Origin: Amblyornis subalaris | Lineage: Eukaryota > Chordata > Aves > Passeriformes > Ptilonorhynchidae | Assembly: GCA_018881555.1 (NCBI GenBank) | Contig: JACAXG010000269.1 | Coordinates: 225,509 to 289,508, forward strand | Direction: 5' to 3' | Length of the DNA stretch: 64,000 bases | Shown here: positions 16,101 to 28,100 of the stretch, one piece after another | Layout of the letters: the number at the start of each line of letters is the position of its first letter | Position numbering within the stretch: position 1 is the stretch's first letter | Translations under genes and position numbers: made by a program | The notes under the pieces: generated by a model | Database searches by the model: none | Told to the model about the DNA's origin: nothing | The model's input: the letters and a program-made list of their open reading frames with translations, nothing else

Positions 16101-19100
16101 TCAGTGAGGACTTGCTTCAGCAGGTCACCATCCTTCTTATACTGGGAGTCCGATAGCTGGACACAGCACTCCGGGTGAGTTCTCACCAGAGCAGAATAGA
16201 GGGTGAGAATCACCTCCCTCAACCTGCTGCCCACACTGTGTTCCATCAAAAGAATGGGCTGGGAGCTCACAGTGCTGGCTCATGTCAAGATTCTCATCCG
16301 GCAACACCCCAACTCTTCCTCCCCAGAGCCGCTCTCCATCCATTTTCTGCCCAGCCGTTATGTTTATGTTGTGCTTGACCTTGCACTTAGCCTTGTTGAA
16401 ATTCACAAGGTTCGCACAGACCCCCTCTCAGGACTGCCAAGGTCTTTAAGGGTATCTGGTCAAGGACCTTTTTCAGTGTTAAAATTGGATAAGAAGATGT
16501 GAAGTCCATGAACAAAGCATACAAAGGCACAAACCCTACAGAGGAATGATAAGGAAGGCAGTGGTGAAAACCAAACCTGGCCTCTGACTGCTGAGGGCAT
16601 ATAGGAATATTCATTCCAGCAAGTTTATCTAAGTAGGGACCTGCTCCTGGGAAACAGGGAAAAAGTGGGGAAATGAAAAAAAAAAATATATAGACACAAA
16701 CCTAAGAAAACAGAAGTGGAGACAATGACAAGAAACAAACCTATTAATTGCACTAATTGACCAGCTGATAAGAAACCACAGGCATCACTCTCAGGAATAT
16801 CAGCCTGGCCTTTGCATCTCATAGGGCTATAAACCTGGAGGAATCCCATATACCTGGTTGGGAGGAGTGCTCCAGGGAAAGGGGAGCAGGGAGGGCCAAA
16901 GTGGGGGTACACAGAAAGGGGTATAAAAGGGTCAGGTTGTAAAACTGGGTGAGTTAATACACTTCTGTGGCTCAGCCTTCTGCCCGAATGTCACAGTCCA
17001 TCCTGTCTCTACATCTTCTTAGTAAATGTTTGTTTTCTGTCTACCTCCTGTACATGTGTGGTGCAAGAATGAAGTGCCAGCTACTGATGACAGCTGTGTG
17101 TGAGAGTGGGTGAGGTGTCAGCTACTGGAGTGAATGGGGATGTCTCAGTGCCAGCTGCTGATGAGGGTGGGGGTCTCAGCTTTTGGCGTCTGGGGTGGCA
17201 ATGAGGAGTGTCCTGGAAGCCAGCTTCTGTGGAGGAAATTGTGTGAGTGAAGGGAGTGAGGGGCAGAGCACTGGCAACTGCAGCAGGACTGTGGGTCACA
17301 GCCCATGTGCTGGGTTGGCGGAGGGACAAATGTCTTCTCTTCCCCAGACCTGCTGTGCTCACTAGCAGACTGCAGGCTGGACCATCTGGTGGGGCAGGGA
17401 CCTGTATGATGGGTGTGAGGGTCTGGGATCTGGGCAGGGGTATTGGGTGGAAAGAGAGACCTGTAGTGGTACCTGGGGAACCTGTGAATGTGCATGCACC
17501 TGTAAACTTGGAGAGTGTCAAGTGCATGCCTGCACAAGTGACCTTCTGCCTCTGTCCTTGGCCAGAGTGCCTCAGAGAGGCAACCAATTCTGACATCCTG
17601 CAACAATTCATACTTTTCAGATTTTAAGTAAAGATGTGACATTTCTGGTTTGAGCAATGATATTATGTGCTTTTGGAATTTAGCTGGTGGCACTCAGGAG
17701 TTGAATCTTTGTCAGTGGGGTGTATGACCTTAGATTTCTAAGAAGAAAGTTCTGCTTTTGATAGAAATAAATAAATAAATAAAGCTGCTTCTGCTTAAGT
17801 AAAATAAGATATCACACAGTGGTCCTTAATTATGTGTCTGTGACTCTATGTTTGTGTGGCAGTATCTGGGCTAAAGCATAAAGTAGACTTGAAAAATAAC
17901 CCAATTGTCCATATTCTGTTTCAGACTGAGAAAATTAGTAGTATCATATTGAATTTTAAAATCTACATAAATTATTATTTTATTGTGGTTTTAAGTGCAA
18001 ATATGTAACCATGTTTAACTTGTGTCCTGAAAAAAAAATGCACTGAAACCTCTTATCAGGGTTTGCAGATGTTCTTTACTGGACCTGTAAAAATGCTTTC
18101 ATTTTTGTAATACAGCCACTTATGTAGGTTGTCCTCACCCTCCCTGTTTTCACAACAGTTAATTTACTTAGTATATTTTAGTTGAAGTTTCTGAAATAAT
18201 ATCATGATCCATTTTCGTTCTTGACTTTAAAACCTGTATTTTACTTTGTGAAAACCTCTTACTGTCACTGCAGAACATGAGGAGGATCTGATGGTCTGTT
18301 GGTATGTGCTAATGGATCAAGAATTGCACTGTTGCAATGTTTTTATTGTTAGCTTTATTTAAATCAATAGATTTGGCTAATCTTACTCTTGTTCTTTCCT
18401 GGCAGCCGATTTATTTTGCACATTCCAAGTGAAGAGAGAGACAATGCAATCAGAGTGTGTTTTCAGATTGAACTTGCCCATTGGTTTTATTTGGATTTCT
18501 ACATGCAAAACTCACCAGGATTACCTCAGTGTGGGATAAGAGACTTTGCTAAAGCTGATATCCTTTTTATTGCTGTGATTGTTTTCTGTCTCAGTGGTAA
18601 AGTGCAAACTGACTATTGTTAACAATATTTCATAATCTGATAATGTCAGTTCATGTGTTAATGATTAAAAGTTAGTATTGCTAGGATTGTGATTTTACTT
18701 AGTTCACTGCTTCGATAATTTTGTGGCACCCACAAAAGAGATGCTTCTCGACTGCTAAAGAGCTATGGAAAACTGTCACTTTCTGATCTTTGAGGATTTT
18801 TCTTCATGGTTGTACTTCGCATACTAGATAGGTTTCAAGGATGAGCTGTTGGAGCTCTTCGAACTGCACTACACAGTTTAATTAATTTTCAAGTAAATAG
18901 TGACATAAATGTTAAAGTATTTGAGGGTGATATATGTTCCCCCATGGGCAGCAGTGTGTATTTGTTGGAAGTGTCTGTTTATAGGAGAGAGGATGCATTT
19001 TTACTGAATTCATATGGTTGGCTCCTGCTTTTTTCGTTGCATGCAAAGGCTGCTGGAATGTATACTATCTAATCCTTGCAATGTGTACTATCTAGTCCTT

Positions 19101-22100
19101 GCTGTAGAAAAGCTTGTGGCTTTCATCCAGCAAGTGTTTTAGTTTTAACCTTTTTCCATAGGTTCTTGATGTGAGATTGAAATTTTGCTTCTAACTTTGA
19201 GGATAATATTATCTATGGTTTTGCTACCCAAAATACTTACCTGTTAGTTTGATAATATAGATTTACTTCGATACACTACAGCTTTTATTCTAACAGTAAA
19301 CTGTAAAAATATGGTTGATATTATGCTGTTATTTTTTATTTATTTTATGTATGATTTTAATTATAAATGTATTTTCAGACCAACAAAATTCTGCTAGTAA
19401 TTGTAGGCAGTGCAGAAAAAACACAGTGTAATAGATGTTTTATGTTCATTACATCTGTACCTCTCTAGTTCATATTTGCCAGAAATACTAGTTCTGCTGC
19501 AGTGTCATATTTTTAAATGCTCTGCTATGAAGTATTTTTTATTGGTGGAATAATATGTATAATATATAGTATTTAATACTTTTATTAAGGACTTGCAGAT
19601 TTTCTCTCATAATTTTAGAGTTACAGAGGTTGTTTATGTTTTCTCTGCATGGTGAGTTTTGGTAAAGTGTATTAGAATTTAGATTTCTGTAACTTTATGC
19701 CATTAAAGAATTTTTTTTGCATAGTAAATATTGAAGATAGTGTTCTGTGCCATAATCTTAACAAATGTTTGTGGGAAAAATTTATCTCCACTTATTTCGA
19801 GCACAAGGAACTGAGGTTTTGTCTGTCTTACTCACTTCAAAGAAAATGTGTTTATGAATAATACATATTCAAAATAACCTTTATGTGGATAACAGTTTTT
19901 TTCCAGAATTAGGGAGGACTTTCCTTCAAACAAGCAGCCTTGTGTCATCTTTTTTCTTGTCTTTTTTTTTTTTTTTCCATTTATTTAAGTTGGCTTGTAG
20001 TGGAATTGCCAAATTGCTCGGATGTGCTCTGACCTTTAGTGTTTGATAGTGGATTATTAATAATATTTTTTTGCTTCCAAGAGAATATGTCTTGAAAGCA
20101 CTTAGGGGAGGGAGTATGCTTAGTCTAAATGTTGAGTGGTTATCTTTTGTATTCTGTATGTCATTTGGAGCTGGTTGCTTAAGTTTATCTTCCTTAACAT
20201 GCTGCTGTACTCTTCAATCACTGCCCTTTTTTACTGCCTCAAGGTGAAGATGTACAAAAGGTTTTAGATGAGTGGAAAGAATACAAAATGGGAGTGCCGA
20301 CCTATGGTGCAATTATTCTTGATGAGACACTTGAAAATGTAAGTATAGAAATAGCTGTGAAGGACTGGCTAGAGGGAAGGGTGGCAGAAGTAATTCTTTG
20401 TTGTTTACATTTTTCTTCTGGAGAAATTTACATTCACTGTCAGCTTCACAGGGATCTTGCAGTTACTCGATATTGTTGACTGTGTACAGAAGTATGTGAG
20501 ACAGTAAACACACTCCTGCTTGGTTGCCTTGTCAGTTTCCTTCTCAGGGTTTTTTTTTATTCTGAGTTACACAATTCCATAAGCAATTTTGCAGTTCTTG
20601 CTAGAACTCAGCAAAGCTAATGGGTTCCTTCCTTCAGGCTAAAGTATCCTTTTGGAGAACGAGGGGGTGGTGGAGGGAAGACATTTAATAAAATTGGTTG
20701 GAACCACCTGTGTGTTTGACAGTTACATTTCCTTGTATTTTGTAGGTTCTTTTGGTTCAGGGCTATTTAGCAAAGTCTGGCTGGGGATTTCCAAAAGGGA
20801 AAGTAAATAAAGAAGAGGCACCTCATGACTGTGCTGCTAGAGAGGTAAGTTATATCTAATTCCTTTAAATTTAAGCTAAAGAAGTGAAGTATTGCTGAGA
20901 TCAGCACATATGTGTTAGATGAAAAGGCATTTTACTTAAGTATCTATTTTTTGAAATCAGGTGGATAAATAGTCTGTTCTTGCAGTCATCTTCTGCTGTT
21001 GCTTCTGGTGCCTTTCTGAGTTCCAGAATAGTAACCAAGGTTGAGGTTTCGATCAAAAAAAAATTCAGTGGTTTATATTTCAAGTTGTTTTGCACTAATG
21101 TGCTTAAATGAAGTGAGTACTATTCTAAGATTCTCTGCCAAACTGTGAATTTACTTTTAATTATTATTTGTGGTCCTTGGAAAATATTATGTACTTATTT
21201 TGTACATGTATTATGTATTATGCATTGTATTATGGCTTTTGGCATATTAATTTCAAGGGTCACCGTAACTGTAAAAAGGTGGAAGAATGGGAATTCAGCC
21301 TGTGTACACTGGTCTGTGTAGAGAGGCTAAGGAGCTGAGCTGGAGGTTGTAGAATTTTATGTAAAAATTGTGAAGAACTTTACTTTTCTATTTTTCAGTT
21401 ATGCAGGAACAAGAATCAATGTATGTGGCAAGTAAAATGTGAAAAATAAAATAATCTGTGGTATTTATTGCTCCTGGAGACCTAGATATGTAGTGAAGCT
21501 GCATATTAAAAATGGCCTGTAAAAGAATATTACTGGTACAAACTCAGTGTTCATTCTACATAATACATCCAGAGTTTTTGAGAGAGAAAATTAAGGTGAG
21601 GGAAAGTAGTATAACGCATTTAGTTTTTTTCAGTTGGACTGAATCAGTATATAAGAAATCATGGGGGTTTTTTGTTTTTATTTTAAATATACCTGTCGAA
21701 GACTAGACATAACTGCTTCAGGAAGGAATGACAGAAAGTATCTCTTCCTCATCAGGTTATGCTGGCAAAAGCATTAAAGTGGGCACAGTTATACTGGGGA
21801 AAAAAATCTTTTGATGGTGTTCTTAATTTGAAGAATTGATTTATTTCATGAGTGAATGGCACTGTTGCTATGATCTTTTTCCCGTCAAGTTTGATTGTCA
21901 TTGTGGATAGACTGACAAATTCCTGAGGGCTTACATGTGGCCAGGAATTGGGATGTCTGTAATATCTGAAATAAATCTCTTAACTGCTCTCACTGGAGTC
22001 AGCACAGATCTGGAACCATAAGCTGCATCTTTGTCAAATCTAAGTGAAGAGGTCTTCACTTGGCAGTGCCTACACAGTTCAGTAGTATTCCAGAAGTTGA

Positions 22101-25100
22101 TGAGGACTAATCCCATCCATATTAGCAAATTGCTACATGAAGGTGTAAGAGAGTTGTTTCAACTTGCATTACAGGTCTGCTGTCTCAGAGAAATATAAAG
22201 CACCTAGGTACTTTTTCTATTATTGAGCACATATTTATGTGTAAAGGCTTGTTTTTCCCAGCAGCTTTCATGGATATATCTGTAAAATAGTCATTCCTTT
22301 GCTTCTGATAATAAGCTGTGAAAGGATAGCTCTGAATACACAGACACTAATTTAATCTATATACTTCTCAGGTGTTTGAAGAAACTGGGTTTGACATAAA
22401 AGATTATATCTGCAAAGAGGACTACATTGAGCTGCGAATTAATGATCAATTAGCACGGCTGTACATCATTCCAGGAGTTCCCAAGAACACAAAATTCAAC
22501 CCCAAAACTAGAAGGGAAATTCGGGTATGTGTTACCTTGTTTGAATCTATAGGAACCTTGTGGAGCTTGATTTTTAAAGCCAAAAGTATGTAAATTAATT
22601 AATTAAACCACTAAGCTCAATGAATACCTCAAATACTAGGTATCGGTGGTGTCTCTGCACTGTAGGGTTTTGTGTCAGCTTCTTGCAGCTCACTGCAAGT
22701 CTGATATTTGACCACGTGTCTGACATCTCCATTGATCACAAATACACATTAGAGCAGGCTGCCAAAATATAATTCTCCCCTTCTTTTTTCGTAGCTGGTG
22801 TATGTGTTAATAATTTCATGTTAATTTTAGTTACAGATGCATATATAACTATGTATTCTCAAATTGTAATTATTAGTTGGGGATATGCAAAAGCCTACAT
22901 ACCAGAAGGAGAAACTAAGGATTGTTTTCTCTTTCATGGCTAATACCATCCAGATTTAAAGAACAGTGTATTTTAAGGAGAAGGTTGGGAAGGGGACAGA
23001 AAATGGGAACTATTTTAGGTGTATTGTGTACCATTAGACTTTTCAAAGGTGTTGTGAAAGGGAAAGTCAGAGGCTCAGGCAGCAACTTGTTGGAAACTTT
23101 GTTCCTGATATCTATAAACTCTGAAGTTTTGATATGTTTTCTCGTGTGGCAATTCAGTTTAAAACAGCTCTATATTTCCATGCAGATGGTGTCACTGAAC
23201 AGGGCATCTGGCTTTCTGAATAGGGAAAGGTACTTGTAGTTGACTGGGCAGGACTCAATTTCTTGCAGTAAGAGACCTGTTTTTCAAAATATAGATAAAA
23301 TTTGAGGGTTTTTTTTAATGTACAGTAAATATATCCCTTTGTAGAACAGTGACCATATGCATGGAAATGTTGAAGAGTTCTTGCCATGACAGAGTTTTCA
23401 AGCATTGCCTTCATCTGATCTAATACAACCAGGCATGCCGGTTTTGTATTCCCTGTAGAACTATATTGAAAACTGTTCCATTTGTAACTTATTTTCATAA
23501 TTTGCATATTTTCTGGACCTGGGGCTTTTGGAGTAGATTCTGTGATAGAAAATCTCGTGGATTCTTCTACAGCATCAGTAGTCAGAATTCCTGACTTTGT
23601 TCCCCATTCTTCAGAGTATACAGTTTTGAGTTAAAACTATAAACTGTAACACAAATCCTATCCTTTACACGTTTTTTTTTCTTTTATAAAAAAACCTGAA
23701 ACTTACTCTCAAACTAAATACCCTTCCTTCCTGATAATTTTTGAACGAGTATTGGTGGTCCAGTATTGATGGCATTTTAAGTAAAAAGTTATTGAGAGTT
23801 GTTTAAAGCCTCTACATTTATGTATGGCATTCTGTGTGCAGTGGTTTGGTTGGTTTGTTTATGGAAGTCTTATTCAGAATTTAGTTGCTGATTAATACCT
23901 TTCATATTTTAGGTGCGATATCATGCAATGAGTATGTGCTGTACCATCTGCTACTGTAGTGGCAGTCAGAAGAATGACCCCATTGTTAATTAACCTTTTG
24001 TGAAAAACGCTGTTGTGGCCCGTTAATTTAAGTCTACCATGGTAATTTTTTATTAAGGAAAATAATTGTGGCTGATACACATTTGTAACATTCTGCTAAA
24101 GCTACAATACTTTGATTTTATTTCTTGTTTTTCTAGAATATTGAGTGGTTTTCCATCGACAAATTACCATGCCACAGAAATGACATGACCCCAAAATCCA
24201 AGCTGGGTTTGGCTCCTAACAAATTTTTTATGGCAATTCCCTTCATCAGGTATGTTTGAGATGAGGTAAATGCTAGGCCATGGTCTTTCAGACAACTTTA
24301 AATTCTTTAGATTTGTTTTAGTAAGTAGATCTTGTTGTACTTGCTCACAGGCCATTGAGGGAATGGATTTCCCGAAGGAATGGTGATTCCTCAGATAGTG
24401 AGAATGGTTTTTCATCTGCAGGGAGCACACCCTCTAAACCCAACCTGGAAAAAGCTAGGTAAGAACCAGGTCAGTTTAACACCTCTATATTCTTTCTTAT
24501 AAAACATTGGTCAAAGCTGCTTGTCCTTTCTCTTTTTCCAAGTATTTGTGTTCCAGTAATAGAGTGGGTTAATGAGAAAAATAAAAGCCTAATCTCATAG
24601 GATTGTAAATAGAATAAGAACTTAATTAATGTCATGATACACAGGTGTCAGAACTGAGATAATTTCTTGAGTCTTGTTTATGGGAATCAAAAAAACTAGA
24701 AGGTAAAACAAGTAGATAACTTTGAGTGCTTCAAGGTCACTGCTGTTGGCACTCCTGCAGAGGAAAAGCAGGACTGTAAAGTACTCTCAGAAGTAGCCAG
24801 CCAGATAAAACCTGTGGGGATCAGGGGTAGGTTGTAGGGGAACAAGTAGGGGAACAAGTGCTGCTGGCTTTAGATTCAGCTGAGTGAAAAGTGGTAGAGC
24901 AAGCTTTAAAACCTGTAGTCCCTATGAGAGGACTCCAGTAATTTGAGTCAGGGCAACACTGAGAACAACAGGACAAATGCTAATGAGTGGGCCTGGCCTT
25001 TTGTCTATGGAGAACACAAATGGCAGTGAGCATTATTAGCGTTTCCATGCTAGGTTACTTAACTCTGTCATCCAGATTGTTCTCAAAAAGCAGAAAATAC

Positions 25101-28100
25101 TTTCGTATTTGTCTTCTGCTGTCAGTAGACTTGAAGTTGTGTTGTAAACTGTCTTTGTTTTCCTGTACTAGATCCAAACTTCGCTGTAGTCAACAGGTGT
25201 TTACAGATGGCTTTTCAGGAGAGCAGAATGCGAAGCCAAAACAGCCACAGAAGCCATATAATCATCCTGAGGTGTCTGAAGTTTTGAAAGTAAAGGTAGG
25301 TTGTTTCTTAGGCAAACATATGCATCTGGACTATTTAAAAGAGGTGTCTTTGTTCATAAGGGTTTCCTCTCTAGGACAAAAACAGTGAATTTCATCACCA
25401 TATAATGCAAAAATAAAAACATGGAGTGGGGAAGTACTCTTGGGAATCCTCTGATTTATCTTACACCAGAGGTGGTGGTATCAGGTAGTAATTAGGTTGT
25501 TTCATGTATAGATAGTAATTAGTACTTGCCATTTTGGTGTTATCTCTAATATATATGCATCAATGCATGGGAACTCACTGAACACAATTTACTGTGTAAT
25601 AATTCTGTAATAGTGCAAGAGAGATTGAGTAACAGCTGATGACCCTGTAACTTGAGTGTATGTTGAGTTAATTTCAGTGTGCTTCAGTTTGTCTACAAAA
25701 GAAACTGTTTACATGTTTTGAAGTTACTTGGAGGGAAGTTTTAGCTAGGAAGTAGGAAGTGTCAATGCAGTGATGTTCAATTCTGCCATTTAAACTCTTC
25801 CATCTACTTATTTTGGACTTAATAGCAAAGTCAGAGCCTGAAGAACAATGGCAGAAAGCAAAATCAAGATACTTCCAGCCAAAAGAAGCGAACAAATGGA
25901 GTGCACAGTCAACCAGTTAAGCAAAACCATACCTTGGTAAGAAACATGCAGTGGTTGTGTTATTAATAGGTTCCAGTAATGCTTAACAAATGTCCAGGCC
26001 AATGTCCTGCTGAAGGAAAGTAGAGTGCGTATCTGTCAAAAGTATATTTGATCAGGGTATTTGATAGGTATTTGTAGATATGTTATTTCTTACGTTGTAT
26101 GCATATACATCTGTAGACAAGCATACTAAATTTCAAGGTTTGCATTGTAGAAGTAAATAATTTTAGCTGTTGAAAATTTGTCAGTTGTTTCAGTACACAA
26201 TCCTGCAGTTTTTCAGGCTCCCGTCATGTAAAACCCTCCTGTAGTGTGTAATAACTCAGTGTAGTACAGGTCATTTATTCATGTATGATGTCTTCCTGTA
26301 AGCATGGGATTTTGCTAGGCAACACCTAGAAAGTGGTAATGCAAATGTATATTATTTCCCTTCTCTCCAATAAAAATGTTGAGACACAGACATGGCTTGG
26401 TTGTCGGAATCTCTCATAATTTTTTAATCACACAGTAGAGCTGTATACAGCAGTTTGTAAATTCCAGTATCATACTCTTTGCTTGTTACTTTCCCTTTCA
26501 GTAACTAGTTGTATTTGTCAAGTTCTTCTGGATGGGAGGAGACTCACTGAGCTGTACTCCCTTTAATTAGAATGTGCTTTTGATTCCCTGTTTTTTATGG
26601 CTCTTCAGTATACTTTGTTGGCTCTTGTGCAACAGCAAGCACCCAGTTCTCTGTACAGCTCAGCTGGCTTGTCCAGGCTTTAGTTGTTCTTGTTTACAGG
26701 TTGTAAACGACATTCTTCCCATTCTGGCTTGTGGTTATTGGCTTCTTTCTGTTATTCATATAAACAAACAGAAACCGTAAACTCTTGTCCTGCAAAATCC
26801 TCACTGTAGCAAGAAATTATTAGTTATGTTTGAGTCTGAGCGTAGAAGAATGAAAAGTCAAGGAATTGACTACCCAGAAATTTGAATGGGTAGAAAAAGA
26901 CTGTAATGGTAATCTGTAGGATCTTCATGGAAACAAGTGGAACTGTTAATACTCCACAGTTACTTTGCAGGCTCTTCATAGACTTTTCTAAATATTTCTC
27001 TATTTCTGTTTCACTTGTGTTTTCATGATTGTCAGTCTTTTGAAGTTTAAATATTTTGTGTCCCAGTGATAATTTTCTGATACAGTTTGAAGGACAGAAA
27101 ACTCTTAATTTCCAGAGAGTCCAAAGGGTCATATTTTTTTTTGTATTGATTTACTTAGAGCAGCACACCTGGGGCTAAAACATCTCTTTCCTGGAGAGTT
27201 CTAAGTTTGTGTCTCTAAAGCGTGTTAATGTAATTGGCAGTAGCAGCATGTTTGCAAATACATTCCCCTTGCTTTTTTTTGGGACAAGCTGATTGAAGAG
27301 TGGGCTTATGCATGCACAACTTTGACTCCACACCATCGTATGCAAGAGCCATCTATCTTAAAACAGTTAGAAAGTACTCAAATTTTTCCCTTAAAAGCCT
27401 GCATTTTAAAAACATTTTGTTGATTCTTAAAATGTTGCATGCTTCTGAAAGACTTGTGGATTTGAAGCATGCTTGCTAGATGAAGTAACATGACAGAATT
27501 AATGCTGAGTTACAAGTAAAATAATTCACACATGAGGAGGTGTGTCAAAGCAAATATAACCAGTATGCCTTTTAGATTATGCTTAAACTATACTGCTGAA
27601 AAATAGAATGCCATTTCTTTATCATAAAATGTGTAATTTATGGTCATTCTGTTCACCAGAAATGTGAAAAAAAGCTTAATCCAAGAAGACTTCAAGATAA
27701 CTTTGAAACAGGCAAGTGCAGTCAGAATTTTCATCCACTGTCCTGTGTTACAGGCTGAAGGCACCTGAATAATGATGGTTGAGGGCTTTTCCTTGTATGC
27801 CAACCTGCCAATGTTATAAAGCCATGTTTTTCTAAGGTAGTCTGAGGTTTTGTTTGTTTTTTTAATGAAAAATATACTGTTTCATGTTGATTTTGCAATT
27901 CTTCTCCTTAATTATAAAGACTGTCTGATGTACCAGGTGGCTGAGTAAAAATTAGTTAAAGGCTGATTTAGGAAAGTAGTATCTGAGTCAACACTGGGTG
28001 CTGGTAATTGAGTGTTGATTCAAGGCTTTCTGCCCTCCTAGTATAAGCTGCACATGGTTCTTTACTTATTGCTCAGAAAATAGTGCCATATTTTTTTTCC

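Larger units (their letters stand above)
13200..18405 (+). other. DCP2: DCP2 intron 1 (5.2 kb)
   Basis: GT-AG intron that starts inside the CpG island. It contains a CR1 copy (15747-16465), an LTR-like element (about 16490-17065), a degenerate tandem repeat (17074-17200) and an AAAT microsatellite (17765-17783). I see no other gene. The long minus-strand frames near 17081-17693 match nothing I know. Confidence 0.9.
13130..18539 (+). other. Upstream ORF overlapping the DCP2 start (spliced, 67 codons)
   Basis: An ATG at 13130-13132, with G at -3, lies 17 nt before the DCP2 ATG in a different frame. Through exon 1 (to 13199) and exon 2 (from 18406) it stays open for 67 codons and stops at TAA 18537-18539, inside DCP2 coding sequence. 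It acts only if transcription starts upstream of 13130. If so, scanning ribosomes would meet it first, while the DCP2 ATG itself has C at -3. Confidence 0.5.

Noticed and set aside
17081..17693. Two minus-strand frames of 176 and 182 codons
   Set aside because: They overlap in different frames over the tandem-repeat region, are antisense to DCP2 intron 1 and resemble no family; low-complexity threonine/serine/proline composition.
18597..18598. GT at 18597 as the main donor of DCP2 exon 2
   Set aside because: It would insert 13 hydrophobic residues absent from the DCP2 family; the U12 sites give the conserved sequence exactly. Kept only as a possible alternative.
27716..27717. GT at 27716 as the donor of DCP2 exon 10 instead of GC
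   Set aside because: Using it with the exon 11 acceptor shifts the frame and gives a stop within a few codons, whereas the GC donor keeps the conserved C-terminus.
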